NCBI GenBank assembly: GCA_023412515.1
Contig: JAEYNO010000154.1
Location: forward strand, 1-7,336
Length of the DNA: 7,336 nt
Origin: Actinomycetes bacterium
GTDB taxonomy: Bacteria; Actinomycetota; Actinomycetes; Actinomycetales; Cellulomonadaceae
Direction of reading: 5' to 3'
Positions 1-5,999 of the stretch are shown in pieces (the stretch's first letter is position 1; the number at the start of each line of letters is the position of its first letter). A program made the translations under genes and the position numbers. The notes under the pieces are model-generated. The model saw nothing but the letters and a program-made list of their open reading frames with translations. It searched no databases and was not told the DNA's origin.

Positions 1-2
1 GC

Positions 3-254
3 TCCGACCCGTGGCGCGCCCGCACGCGCCGGACCGCGCTCGGGCTCGTCGTGGTCGGCGTCGCCGCCGGCGGCGTCGCGGCCGTGCTCCTGACCCGCAC
101 GTGGGCGTACCGCGCCGGTGCCGCGTCCCGCGCCGACGAGACGCTGGCCTACGGTGGGGGTGTCGCGGGGGTCGTCGCGGCGTGCAGCCTGGCGTTCGCG
201 CTCATGCTCGTGCTCCGGCACGTCGCCGGCGCGCGGGCCGAGACTCCCGCTTGA
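3..254 (+). CDS. C-terminal fragment of a small membrane protein (5' end outside window)
   Basis: The frame is open from the first bases of the window to a TGA at 252-254, giving 83 residues with no upstream stop, so this is most likely the end of a longer gene. Two hydrophobic segments are visible, about residues 12-30 (rich in Val, Ala, Gly, Leu) and 48-71, separated by a short polar Arg/Asp/Glu loop. The first is preceded by a basic stretch (RARTRR), which by the positive-inside rule would be cytoplasmic. A GTG at 51 could serve as a start but would cut into the first hydrophobic segment and has no clear ribosome binding site, so I prefer the partial reading. I do not recognise a family and assign no function. 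It ends 81 bases before topA on the same strand. Confidence 0.6.
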   Translation, partial: SDPWRARTRRTALGLVVVGVAAGGVAAVLLTRTWAYRAGAASRADETLAYGGGVAGVVAACSLAFALMLVLRHVAGARAETPA

Positions 255-280
255 CGTCAGCACGTAGAGTCCCCCCGGTA
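251..280 (+). promoter_or_regulatory. candidate topA promoter region
   Basis: The 81-base gap before topA contains TAGAGT at 265-270, which fits the actinobacterial TANNNT -10 consensus and would give a leader of roughly 60 bases. No good -35 lies 16-19 bases upstream of it. A TTGACG (-35-like) at 251-256 overlaps the stop of the previous gene but has no convincing -10 at 17-18 bases. The two elements therefore do not form one standard promoter. The assignment rests on position and the -10 match only. Confidence 0.35.
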
Positions 281-335
281 CGGGCGGCCGCGGCGACGCG
301 CCGCCCACCCACCCACGGCACGGAAGGCCGGTCAG

Positions 336-3065
336 ATGCCCGCAGGTCGCAAGCTCGTCATCGTGGAGTCGCCCGCGAAGGCGCGCACGATCGCCGGCTA
401 CCTCGGCGAGGGCTACGACGTCGAGGCCTCCGTCGGCCACATCCGTGACCTGCCGCAGCCCTCGGAGCTGCCCGCGGACATGAAGAAGGGCCCGTACGGC
501 AAGTTCGCCGTCGACGTCGAGAACGGGTTCACGCCGTACTACGTGGTCGACGCGGACAAGAAGAAGAAGGTCGCCGAGCTCAAGAAGCTCCTCAAGGAGT
601 CCGACGAGCTCTACCTCGCGACCGATGAGGACCGCGAGGGCGAGGCCATCGCCTGGCACCTGCTGGCCGAGCTCAAGCCCAAGGTGCCCGTCAAGCGCAT
701 GGTGTTCCACGAGATCACGCGCGAGGCGATCACGCGGGCCCTGGAGAACACGCGCGAGCTCGACGAGCGGCTCGTCGACGCGCAGGAGACCCGTCGCATC
801 CTCGACCGCCTCTACGGGTACGAGGTCAGCCCCGTGCTGTGGCGCAAGGTCCGGCAGGGCCTGTCCGCCGGGCGCGTGCAGTCGGTCGCCACGCGGCTCG
901 TGGTCGAGCGCGAGCGCGAGCGCATGGCGTTCGTGCCCGCCGACTACTGGGACGTCACCGGCACGTTCGCGGTCGCCGACGCGGCCGAGCCCACGTTCTC
1001 CGCGCGATTGACGGGGGTCGGCGGGCAGCGCGTCGCGTCGGGACGCGACTTCGACGACCGCGGGCAGCTGAAGACGCGCGACGCGGTCGCGCTCGACGAG
1101 GCGCGGGCCTCGGCGCTCGTGAGCGGGCTCGACGGCGCCGCGTTCGCGGTGCAGTCGCTCGAGACCAAGCCGTACACGCGCCGCCCGGCCGCGCCGTTCA
1201 CGACCTCGACGCTCCAGCAGGAGGCATCGCGCAAGCTGCGCATGGCGTCGCGGCAGACGATGCGCACCGCGCAGTCGCTGTACGAGAACGGCTACATCAC
1301 CTACATGCGAACCGACTCGCCCGGGCTGTCGGCCCAGGCGATCGACGCGGCCCGCCGGCAGGCCGCCGAGCTGTACGGCGCCGAGTACGTGCCCGACAAG
1401 GCGCGGGTCTACACGTCGAAGGCGAAGGGCGCGCAGGAGGCGCACGAGGCGATCCGCCCCGCGGGCGACCACTTCCGCACGCCCGCCCAGGTCGCGCGCG
1501 AGCTGTCGGGCGACCAGTTCAAGCTGTACGAGCTCATCTGGAAGCGCACGGTCGCGTCGCAGATGGCCGACGCGCGCGGGCAGACGGCCTCGGTGCGCCT
1601 GGCCGCGACCGCGACCACCGGCGACGGCCCCGTCGAGACCGTGTTCTCCGCGTCCGGCACGGTCATCACGTTCCGCGGGTTCCTCGCGGCGTACGAGGAG
1701 GGCCGCGACCGCGGGCGGTACGACGACGCCGAGGGCGGCGCCGCGGCCGGCAACGACGACGCGCGCCTGCCGCAGATGGCGCAGGGCGACCCCGTCACGG
1801 CGTCCGACCTCACCGCCGACGGCCACCGCACGTCCCCGCCGCCGCGCTACACCGAGGCGTCGCTGGTCAAGGCGCTCGAGGAGCGCGGCATCGGCCGCCC
1901 GTCGACGTACGCCGCGACGATCGGCGTGATCCAGGACCGCGGCTACGTGACGAACCGCGGGCAGGCGCTCGTGCCGACGTGGCTCGCGTTCGCGGTGACG
2001 CGGCTGCTCGAGGAGAACTTCGACCGGCTCGTCGACTACAACTTCACGGCCGGCATGGAGGAGGACCTCGACGCGATCGCCGCGGGCCAGAAGGCGCGCG
2101 TCGACTGGTTGACGGACTTCTACTTCGGCGACCGGTCCGACTCCCCGGAGTCGGGGGGGTTGCGCGGGCTGGTCGACAACCTCGGCGAGATCGACGCGCG
2201 CGAGGTCAACTCGATCGACATCGGCGACGGCATCACGCTGCGCGTCGGCCGGTACGGGCCGTACCTCGAGGCACCCGGCGACGGCCCCGACGCCGACCCG
2301 CTGCGCGCGTCCGTCCCCGACGACCTCGCGCCCGACGAGCTCACGGTCGCCAAGGCGCGCGAGCTGCTCGAGACGCAGCCCGACGGCGACCAGGTGCTCG
2401 GCACCGACCCGACCACCGGCACGCAGATCGTCGCGCGCAACGGCCGCTACGGTCCGTACGTCACCGAGGTGCTGCCCGAGCCCGAGCTCGACCCGGGCCT
2501 GTCCGCCGCGGCGCGCAAGAAGGCGCTCGCCGCGCAGCCCAAGCCCCGCACGGCGTCGCTGTTCAAGTCGATGCAGCTCTCGACCGTCACGCTGGACGAC
2601 GCGCTGCGCCTGCTGTCGCTGCCGCGCGTGGTCGGCGTCGACCCCGAGTCGGGCGCCGAGATCACCGCGCAGAACGGCCGTTACGGGCCGTACCTCAAGA
2701 AGGGCACCGACTCGCGCACGCTCGCGTCCGAGGAGCAGCTCTTCACGATCACGCTCGACGAGGCCCTCGCGATCTACGCGCAGCCCAAGCGCGGCCGCGG
2801 CCAGACCGCGACCCCGCCGCTGCGCGAGCTCGGCGACGACCCGACCAGCGGCAAGCCGATCGTCGTCAAGGACGGCCGGTTCGGCGCGTACGTTACCGAC
2901 GGCGAGACCAACCGCACGCTCCCGCGCGACGTCACGCCCGAGTCGATCACCCCCGAGCAGGCCGTCGAGCTGCTGGCCGAGAAGCGCGCCGCCGGCCCCG
3001 CCAAGAAGCGCGGCACGGCTCGCAAGACGACGACCACCCGGAAGAAGTCGGCCGCCAAGGGCTGA
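336..3065 (+). CDS. topA: DNA topoisomerase I (type IA), actinobacterial type
   Basis: This cytoplasmic enzyme relaxes negative supercoils by cutting one strand, passing the other through and resealing, with a 5'-phosphotyrosine intermediate. The N-terminal TOPRIM domain starts with VIVESPAKA (Glu11, Lys15) and carries the metal-binding DEDREGE (Asp97, Glu98, Asp99). The catalytic motif GYITYMRTDS places the nucleophile at Tyr323 with Arg325 beside it. QGLSAGRVQSVA and GIGRPSTYA are further type IA signatures. The C-terminal part has no Cys zinc ribbons. It has four Toprim-C-type repeats, GRYGPY at 638-643, 703-708 and 781-786 and the diverged GRFGAY at 847-852, then a Lys/Arg-rich tail from about 883 to 909. 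The 909-residue length fits actinobacterial TopA. ATG at 336 is preceded by GGAAGG at 322-327, a well-spaced ribosome binding site. In Mycobacterium and Streptomyces such basic C-terminal regions aid DNA binding and processivity; I infer the same here. Confidence 0.97.
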   Translation: MPAGRKLVIVESPAKARTIAGYLGEGYDVEASVGHIRDLPQPSELPADMKKGPYGKFAVDVENGFTPYYVVDADKKKKVAELKKLLKESDELYLATDEDREGEAIAWHLLAELKPKVPVKRMVFHEITREAITRALENTRELDERLVDAQETRRILDRLYGYEVSPVLWRKVRQGLSAGRVQSVATRLVVERERERMAFVPADYWDVTGTFAVADAAEPTFSARLTGVGGQRVASGRDFDDRGQLKTRDAVALDEARASALVSGLDGAAFAVQSLETKPYTRRPAAPFTTSTLQQEASRKLRMASRQTMRTAQSLYENGYITYMRTDSPGLSAQAIDAARRQAAELYGAEYVPDKARVYTSKAKGAQEAHEAIRPAGDHFRTPAQVARELSGDQFKLYELIWKRTVASQMADARGQTASVRLAATATTGDGPVETVFSASGTVITFRGFLAAYEEGRDRGRYDDAEGGAAAGNDDARLPQMAQGDPVTASDLTADGHRTSPPPRYTEASLVKALEERGIGRPSTYAATIGVIQDRGYVTNRGQALVPTWLAFAVTRLLEENFDRLVDYNFTAGMEEDLDAIAAGQKARVDWLTDFYFGDRSDSPESGGLRGLVDNLGEIDAREVNSIDIGDGITLRVGRYGPYLEAPGDGPDADPLRASVPDDLAPDELTVAKARELLETQPDGDQVLGTDPTTGTQIVARNGRYGPYVTEVLPEPELDPGLSAAARKKALAAQPKPRTASLFKSMQLSTVTLDDALRLLSLPRVVGVDPESGAEITAQNGRYGPYLKKGTDSRTLASEEQLFTITLDEALAIYAQPKRGRGQTATPPLRELGDDPTSGKPIVVKDGRFGAYVTDGETNRTLPRDVTPESITPEQAVELLAEKRAAGPAKKRGTARKTTTTRKKSAAKG

Positions 3066-3073
3066 CCTCGGCG

Positions 3074-3088
3074 GCACCCCGTGGGTGC
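3074..3088 (+). terminator. candidate topA terminator hairpin
   Basis: GCACCC (3074-3079) and GGGTGC (3083-3088) pair into a perfect 6-bp stem with a three-base loop, starting 9 bases after the topA stop. No T-tract follows, which is common for GC-rich actinobacterial terminators. The stem is short, so termination is inferred from position. Confidence 0.4.
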
Positions 3089-3147
3089 GCGTCGGGCTCG
3101 GTGGCCGGTCAGGCAGTCGGCTGCCGCCAGCCGTCGGTGCTGGTCGT

Positions 3148-3303
3148 TCGATGCAGCGACCGGGTCGGTGGTGGCACCTCGACGTCGTGACCGGGTCGGT
3201 CGTGGTCGCTCGACGTCGTGACCGGGTCCGTGGTGGTCTCTGCGATGTCGTGACCGGGCGATGGTGGCTTCCTCGACGCCGTGACCAGGTGTGCGGTGCC
3301 CGG
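3148..3303. repeat. degenerate tandem repeat, period about 31 bp, five copies
   Basis: Five consecutive units start at about 3148, 3179, 3210, 3241 and 3273. The shared GACC core begins at 3158, 3189, 3220, 3252 and 3283, giving steps of 31, 31, 32 and 31. Units two and three match at 28 of 31 positions and share the core GTCGTGACCGGGTC; the outer units are more decayed. A further weak copy may precede 3148. The period is not a multiple of three, so this is not a repeated peptide and the long frames across it are accidental. Two units carry the palindrome CGACGTCG. The function is unknown. Confidence 0.75.
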
Positions 3304-3321
3304 GCGGCGAGACGGGTCGGT

Positions 3322-3380
3322 CACGAGACCGGGCGTAGAGCGCTCATCGACGTCCTGCGCGACGTCAGCCCGGTCTCGTG
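3322..3380. repeat. 13-bp perfect inverted repeat with nested hairpin
   Basis: CACGAGACCGGGC (3322-3334) is exactly complementary to GCCCGGTCTCGTG (3368-3380). The 33-base interior holds a second hairpin, GACGTC (3349-3354) with GACGTC (3361-3366) around a six-base loop, and a self-complementary GAGCGCTC at 3338-3345. As RNA this folds into a long stem with one or two internal arms. It lies about 257 bases after the topA stop and about 250 bases before the next gene. It could be a structured RNA element, a distal terminator or a protein-binding site; nothing in the sequence decides between these. It does not resemble a tRNA. Confidence 0.65.
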
Positions 3381-3631
3381 CGGCGCGCGTCCCACGACTC
3401 GAGACGCGTGGGGGTCGCCGTCCCGCCGGGCGCGTCGGTGGGTCCTCTTGGTGGTGCCGCGGGCGGTCTCCTTGGGTGGGGGTGGTGCTGAGGTCGCTCC
3501 CTCGGTGGGGGCGGTGTTCCGGTCTGGCTCCTCGGTTCGCCGAGCCGTCCCCAGGCGTCGCGTCCCGCTGTCCGTCCACGGTGCGGGGCGAGGCGTCCCG
3601 TGGCGTGACGGACGCGTGGTCGAGTGCCGCC
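3381..3631. other. spacer without a recognisable gene
   Basis: Frames are open here on both strands, but the translations are low-complexity Arg/Pro/Gly/Ser-rich and show no domain. The + strand is strongly G/T-biased between about 3435 and 3520, with runs such as GGTGGGGGTGGTG, unlike the balanced coding regions nearby. A small hairpin, CTCGG TTCG CCGAG, lies at 3531-3544. I see no -10 box close to the next gene. A GTG at 3605 is in frame with that gene and lies about 12 bases after GGGGCGAGG, so it is a possible alternative start. Confidence 0.4.
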
Positions 3632-4627
3632 ATGCGTACCGCCGCACCGCTTCCTCCGGGACTCGTGCGCACGGCCCTCCAGCAGCAGGGACTCGTCGAC
3701 TCGGAGCAGTGCGACGCGGTCGGAGTCGGTGCGGCGAGGCGAGGTGCGCTGCGCCGTGCCGGCCTCCTCGAGCGTGTCGTCCGAGGCGTGCACGACCTCG
3801 CCCCCGCGCTCGACGCCGCGGGCGTGCCGGCGTGGCAGCAGGTCGACCGATGGGACCGTGCCCGCCGTCGCGCGGCGTGGCAAGGCGTCCTGGCGGTCGG
3901 CCGTGCGCGCGGCGTGGCCGTCGGGGCCTGCGCGCTCGCACTGCTCGGCGTCGAGGGGCTTCCCGTGCGGATCCGTCCCGAGGTCGCGCTGCTGGACGGG
4001 ACGCACCGCACGCCGGGTGGCGGTGTGCACGTGCGCTGCGGCGTACCCGAGCGTGTCGAGCGCCTCGGCCCGGTGATGGTCGTCGACCCGGTGACGGCGC
4101 TCGTCCAGACGGTGCCGACGCTGGACCGGGAGCACGCGGTGGCGGTGCTGGACTCGGCGATCCATCGGCGGCTGGTGCGGGAGGACGAGCTCGAGGACGT
4201 CCGCCGCCGAGCCCGGGGGCGGCGGGGGAGCGTGCGGGTGGCCCGCTGGTGGGACCTCGTCGACGGGCGGGCGCAGTCCCCGCTGGAGACGCGCGCCCGG
4301 CTGCAGTGCCGTGACGCCGGTGTCGCACCGCACGACCTCCAGGTCGCCGTGCACGACGGCAGCGGACGGGTGGTCGCACGCGGTGACCTCGGGTGAAGGC
4401 TCGACGACGGTCGGCTGCTGCTGGCCGAGATCGACGGCGCCACGCCGCACGGGTCGCCCGACGCGCTGTACCGGGACCGGGCACGGCAGAACGCGATCGT
4501 CGCCACCGGGGCGCTCCTGCTGCGGTTCACGGCGGACGACCTGCGGCACCGTCGCGTGGCCGAGGCGGTCGCTCGTCACGTGACACCGTCCACGCGAGGG
4601 GATGGCAGCGCCGCGACACCGGGCTGA
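3632..4627 (+). pseudogene. AbiEi-antitoxin-like / DUF559-like protein gene interrupted by an in-frame TGA
   Basis: The frame from ATG 3632 runs 254 codons to a TGA at 4394-4396 and continues in the same frame for 76 more sense codons to a TGA at 4625-4627. Residues 10-60 resemble the winged-helix N terminus of AbiEi-type antitoxin proteins, with a GLVDSEQC helix and the end RRAGLLERVVRGVHDL. Residues 217-224 read PLETRARL, usual at the entry to the DUF559 (PD-(D/E)xK nuclease-like) domain. That domain is split by the stop: GDLG lies before it, and LLLAEIDG, YRDRARQNA and LLRFTADD lie after it. The family normally has Trp right after GDLG, so TGG appears to have become TGA. Without the stop the product would be 331 residues, a normal family length. 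The start is uncertain: 3632 has no clear ribosome binding site, and GTG 3605 is the alternative. A truncated 254-residue product, stop readthrough or a sequencing error remain possible. The biological role of these solitary proteins is not established. Confidence 0.7.
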
Positions 4628-4670
4628 CACCCATCGCAGAGCGCGGGCTCGGCCGGGAACCCGGTGTCGC
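4613..4670. repeat. 11-bp inverted repeat spanning the end of the DUF559-like gene
   Basis: GCGACACCGGG (4613-4623) is exactly complementary to CCCGGTGTCGC (4660-4670), with a 36-base loop that contains the distal stop codon. The location suits a transcription terminator for the broken gene, but the loop is long and no T-tract follows. The arms share the ACCCGG theme of the repeats further on. Confidence 0.45.
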
Positions 4671-4742
4671 AGCTGCTGCGTCCCGGATGCCGGGACGGCC
4701 CTGGCCCCTGGCACTCGCCACCTGGCACGGGCACCCGGTAGC

Positions 4743-4761
4743 CGGACCGGCACCCGGTCCG
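4743..4761. repeat. 8-bp hairpin in the CACCCGG-rich spacer
   Basis: CGGACCGG (4743-4750) and CCGGTCCG (4754-4761) form a perfect 8-bp stem with a three-base loop. It lies just before the 15-bp tandem repeat and belongs to the same repeat-rich block. It may act in termination together with the larger hairpin at 4827-4862. Confidence 0.45.
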
Positions 4762-4770
4762 CGCACCCGG

Positions 4771-4830
4771 CACCCGGCCACCCGGCACCCGGCCACGCGG
4801 CACCCGGCCACGCGGCACCCGGCCACCCGG
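4771..4830. repeat. 15-bp tandem repeat, four copies, CACCCGGCCACSCGG
   Basis: Four back-to-back 15-bp units start at 4771, 4786, 4801 and 4816. Units one and four are identical, units two and three are identical, and the two types differ only at position 12 (C or G). The heptamer CACCCGG occurs 11 times on the + strand between 4732 and 4875, so the tandem block is the regular core of a longer related tract. Because 15 is a multiple of three, the tract gives repeated pentapeptides in translated frames (for example PATRH). I read these as artefacts: the oxidoreductase start at 4924 is better supported. Confidence 0.9.
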
Positions 4831-4862
4831 CACCCGGTGCCGGCACCCTCACCGGGTGCCGG
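4827..4862. terminator. strong 13-bp hairpin, candidate terminator
   Basis: CCGGCACCCGGTG (4827-4839) pairs perfectly with CACCGGGTGCCGG (4850-4862) around a 10-base loop. This is the most stable local structure I see outside genes. It sits after the tandem repeat and about 50 bases before the oxidoreductase -10 box, where it could end incoming transcription. There is no T-tract. The loop side also contains the palindrome GGTGCCGGCACC (4836-4847), so alternative folds exist. Confidence 0.5.
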
Positions 4863-4910
4863 TACCCGCACCCGGCGCGTGTGCACGCGGCACCGAGTCG
4901 GTGGCGGCAC

Positions 4911-4916
4911 TAGGTT
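4911..4916 (+). promoter_or_regulatory. -10 box TAGGTT for the oxidoreductase, probably leaderless
   Basis: TAGGTT fits the actinobacterial TANNNT -10 consensus and ends 7 bases before the ATG at 4924, so transcription would begin at or next to the start codon. No ribosome binding site is visible (the preceding bases are GGGCGTC), which also fits a leaderless message. No consensus -35 is present 17-19 bases upstream. Confidence 0.6.
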
Positions 4917-4923
4917 GGGCGTC

Positions 4924-5937
4924 ATGGCTCGCACCGAGGACCCGCGCACCGCCCCGTCGATCCGCTGGGGCATCATCGGTGCCGGTGGCATCGCCAGCCA
5001 GTTCGCCCACTCCGTGCGCGAGTTCACGCGCGCGCAGCTCGTGGCGGTCGGCTCGCGGAACAAGGACCGCGCCGAGCGGTTCGCCACCGCGCACGGCATC
5101 CCCACGACCCACGTCGGCTACCGCGACCTCGTCGAGGACAAGCAGGTCGACGCGGTGTACGTGGCGACGCCGCACTCGGAGCACCGTGAGCACGCGCTGC
5201 TCGCGATCCGGGCGGGCAAGCACGTGCTCGTCGAGAAGTCGTTCACGCGCAACGCGGACGAGGCGCGCGAGGTCTTCGACGCCGCGCGCGAGGCCGGCGT
5301 GTTCGTCATGGAGGCGATGTGGACGCGGTTCCTGCCGCACGTCGCCGCGCTGCACCAGGTGATCGACTCGGGCGAGATCGGCGACATCGTCAACATCCGC
5401 GCCGACCACGGGCAGTTCTTCGCGTTCGACCCCGCGAGCCGCCTGTACGACCCCGCGCTCGCGGGCGGGGCGCTGCTCGACCTGGGCGTGTACCCGGTCG
5501 CGTGGGCGCACGACTTCCTGGGCGTGCCGTCGCAGGTGCACGCGTTCGGGCAGCTCACCACCACGGGCGTCGACGGGCAGGTCTCGATGGTCCTCGAGTA
5601 CGGCGAGGGCACGCAGGCCACGCTCAGCACGACGCTGTGGTCGAAGACGCCGACGACGTCGTCGATCTCGGGCACCGAGGGGTACATCCGCGTCGCCGGA
5701 CCGTTCTACGCCCCCACGTCGTTCCGCCTCGCGCGGCGCGACGGCCGCGAGTGGACGTTCGACCAGCCCGCGCAGCGGGGTCTGCAGTACGAGGCCGCCG
5801 AGGTCGCGCGCCGCATCGCCGACGGCGACACCGAGAGCCCGCGCATGTCGTGGCAGGGCACGCTCGACGTCATGACGACGATGGACGAGATCCGCCGCCA
5901 GGTCGGCGTCGCCTACCCGGGCGAGCCGACGGCCTGA
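4924..5937 (+). CDS. Gfo/Idh/MocA-family NAD(P)-dependent oxidoreductase
   Basis: A predicted cytoplasmic dehydrogenase of 337 residues, the usual family length. The N-terminal Rossmann fold opens with RWGIIGAGGIASQFA (GxGxxA at 19-24). VLVEKSFT (Glu104, Lys105) is the family's EKP-type motif with Ser in place of Pro; the Lys is the usual catalytic residue. GVFVMEAMWTRFLPH (125-139) and the LLDLGVYPVAWAHDFLG segment (Tyr190, His196) resemble the subgroup containing dimeric dihydrodiol dehydrogenase and D-xylose/NADP dehydrogenases, where a Lys and a Tyr are catalytic. The substrate, probably a sugar or small polyol derivative, cannot be told from sequence. ATG 4924 is chosen because it stands 7 bases after a TAGGTT -10 box; the open frame continues upstream to about 4393, but only through repeat-derived Arg/Pro-rich sequence. 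It is separated by 62 bases from tmk, which has its own promoter, so it appears to be a single-gene unit. Confidence 0.9.
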   Translation: MARTEDPRTAPSIRWGIIGAGGIASQFAHSVREFTRAQLVAVGSRNKDRAERFATAHGIPTTHVGYRDLVEDKQVDAVYVATPHSEHREHALLAIRAGKHVLVEKSFTRNADEAREVFDAAREAGVFVMEAMWTRFLPHVAALHQVIDSGEIGDIVNIRADHGQFFAFDPASRLYDPALAGGALLDLGVYPVAWAHDFLGVPSQVHAFGQLTTTGVDGQVSMVLEYGEGTQATLSTTLWSKTPTTSSISGTEGYIRVAGPFYAPTSFRLARRDGREWTFDQPAQRGLQYEAAEVARRIADGDTESPRMSWQGTLDVMTTMDEIRRQVGVAYPGEPTA

Positions 5938-5945
5938 CCGGACGG

Positions 5946-5961
5946 CGGCCGACCCCGGCCG
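5946..5961 (+). terminator. candidate terminator hairpin after the oxidoreductase
   Basis: CGGCCG (5946-5951) and CGGCCG (5956-5961) pair around the loop ACCC, starting 9 bases after the stop. The position parallels the hairpin after topA. The stem is short and there is no T-tract. Confidence 0.35.
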
Positions 5962-5987
5962 GTGCCGGAGGTGTCGGCGACGGCGGC

Positions 5988-5993
5988 TAGCCT
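5988..5993 (+). promoter_or_regulatory. -10 box TAGCCT for tmk-holB, probably leaderless
   Basis: TAGCCT matches TANNNT and ends 6 bases before the GTG at 6000, so the transcript would start at or near that codon. There is no ribosome binding site in front of 6000. The same arrangement is seen before the oxidoreductase. It supports 6000 as the tmk start over the in-frame GTG codons further in. No clear -35 is present. Confidence 0.55.
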
Positions 5994-5999
5994 GACGCC

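Noticed and set aside
839..3190. 783-codon open frame on the + strand overlapping topA
   Set aside because: It lies in another frame inside topA, is almost entirely Arg/Ala/Gly, and shows no motifs; topA is unambiguous.
3148..3303. CRISPR array
   Set aside because: The units are contiguous degenerate tandem copies with no unique spacers between conserved repeats, and no cas gene is in the window.
3305..3385. tRNA or other standard RNA gene
   Set aside because: The stem lengths do not fit a tRNA and no T-loop TTCGA-type sequence or anticodon arm is present.
3281..3631. Upstream extension of the DUF559-like gene to 3281 (371 residues to the TGA)
   Set aside because: The added 117 residues are low-complexity and begin inside the 31-bp tandem repeat; the recognisable winged-helix N terminus begins near 3632.
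3109..4530. Long open frame on the - strand (473 codons) and others overlapping it at 3321-4852
   Set aside because: They are antisense to the DUF559-like gene and the repeats. Their translations are low-complexity Arg/Pro/Ser/Thr without domains, and such shadows are expected at this GC content.
3605..4627. Type IV toxin-antitoxin (AbiE) operon
   Set aside because: Only an AbiEi-like N-terminal domain is present, fused to a DUF559-like domain. No AbiEii nucleotidyltransferase gene lies next to it.
4771..4830. Origin iterons or a CRISPR-like array
   Set aside because: The 15-bp units are directly adjacent without spacers, with no AT-rich region or replication initiator gene nearby.
4393..4923. 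N-terminal extension of the oxidoreductase (start at 4393, 514 residues in all)
   Set aside because: The extra 177 residues come from the alternate frame of the DUF559-like gene and from the CACCCGG repeats (PATRH units). The Rossmann fold begins soon after ATG 4924, which has a -10 box at leaderless spacing.
4527..5105. - strand frame with repeated GCRVA pentapeptides
   Set aside because: The peptide repeat is only the translation of the 15-bp DNA tandem repeat, and the rest is antisense to the oxidoreductase.
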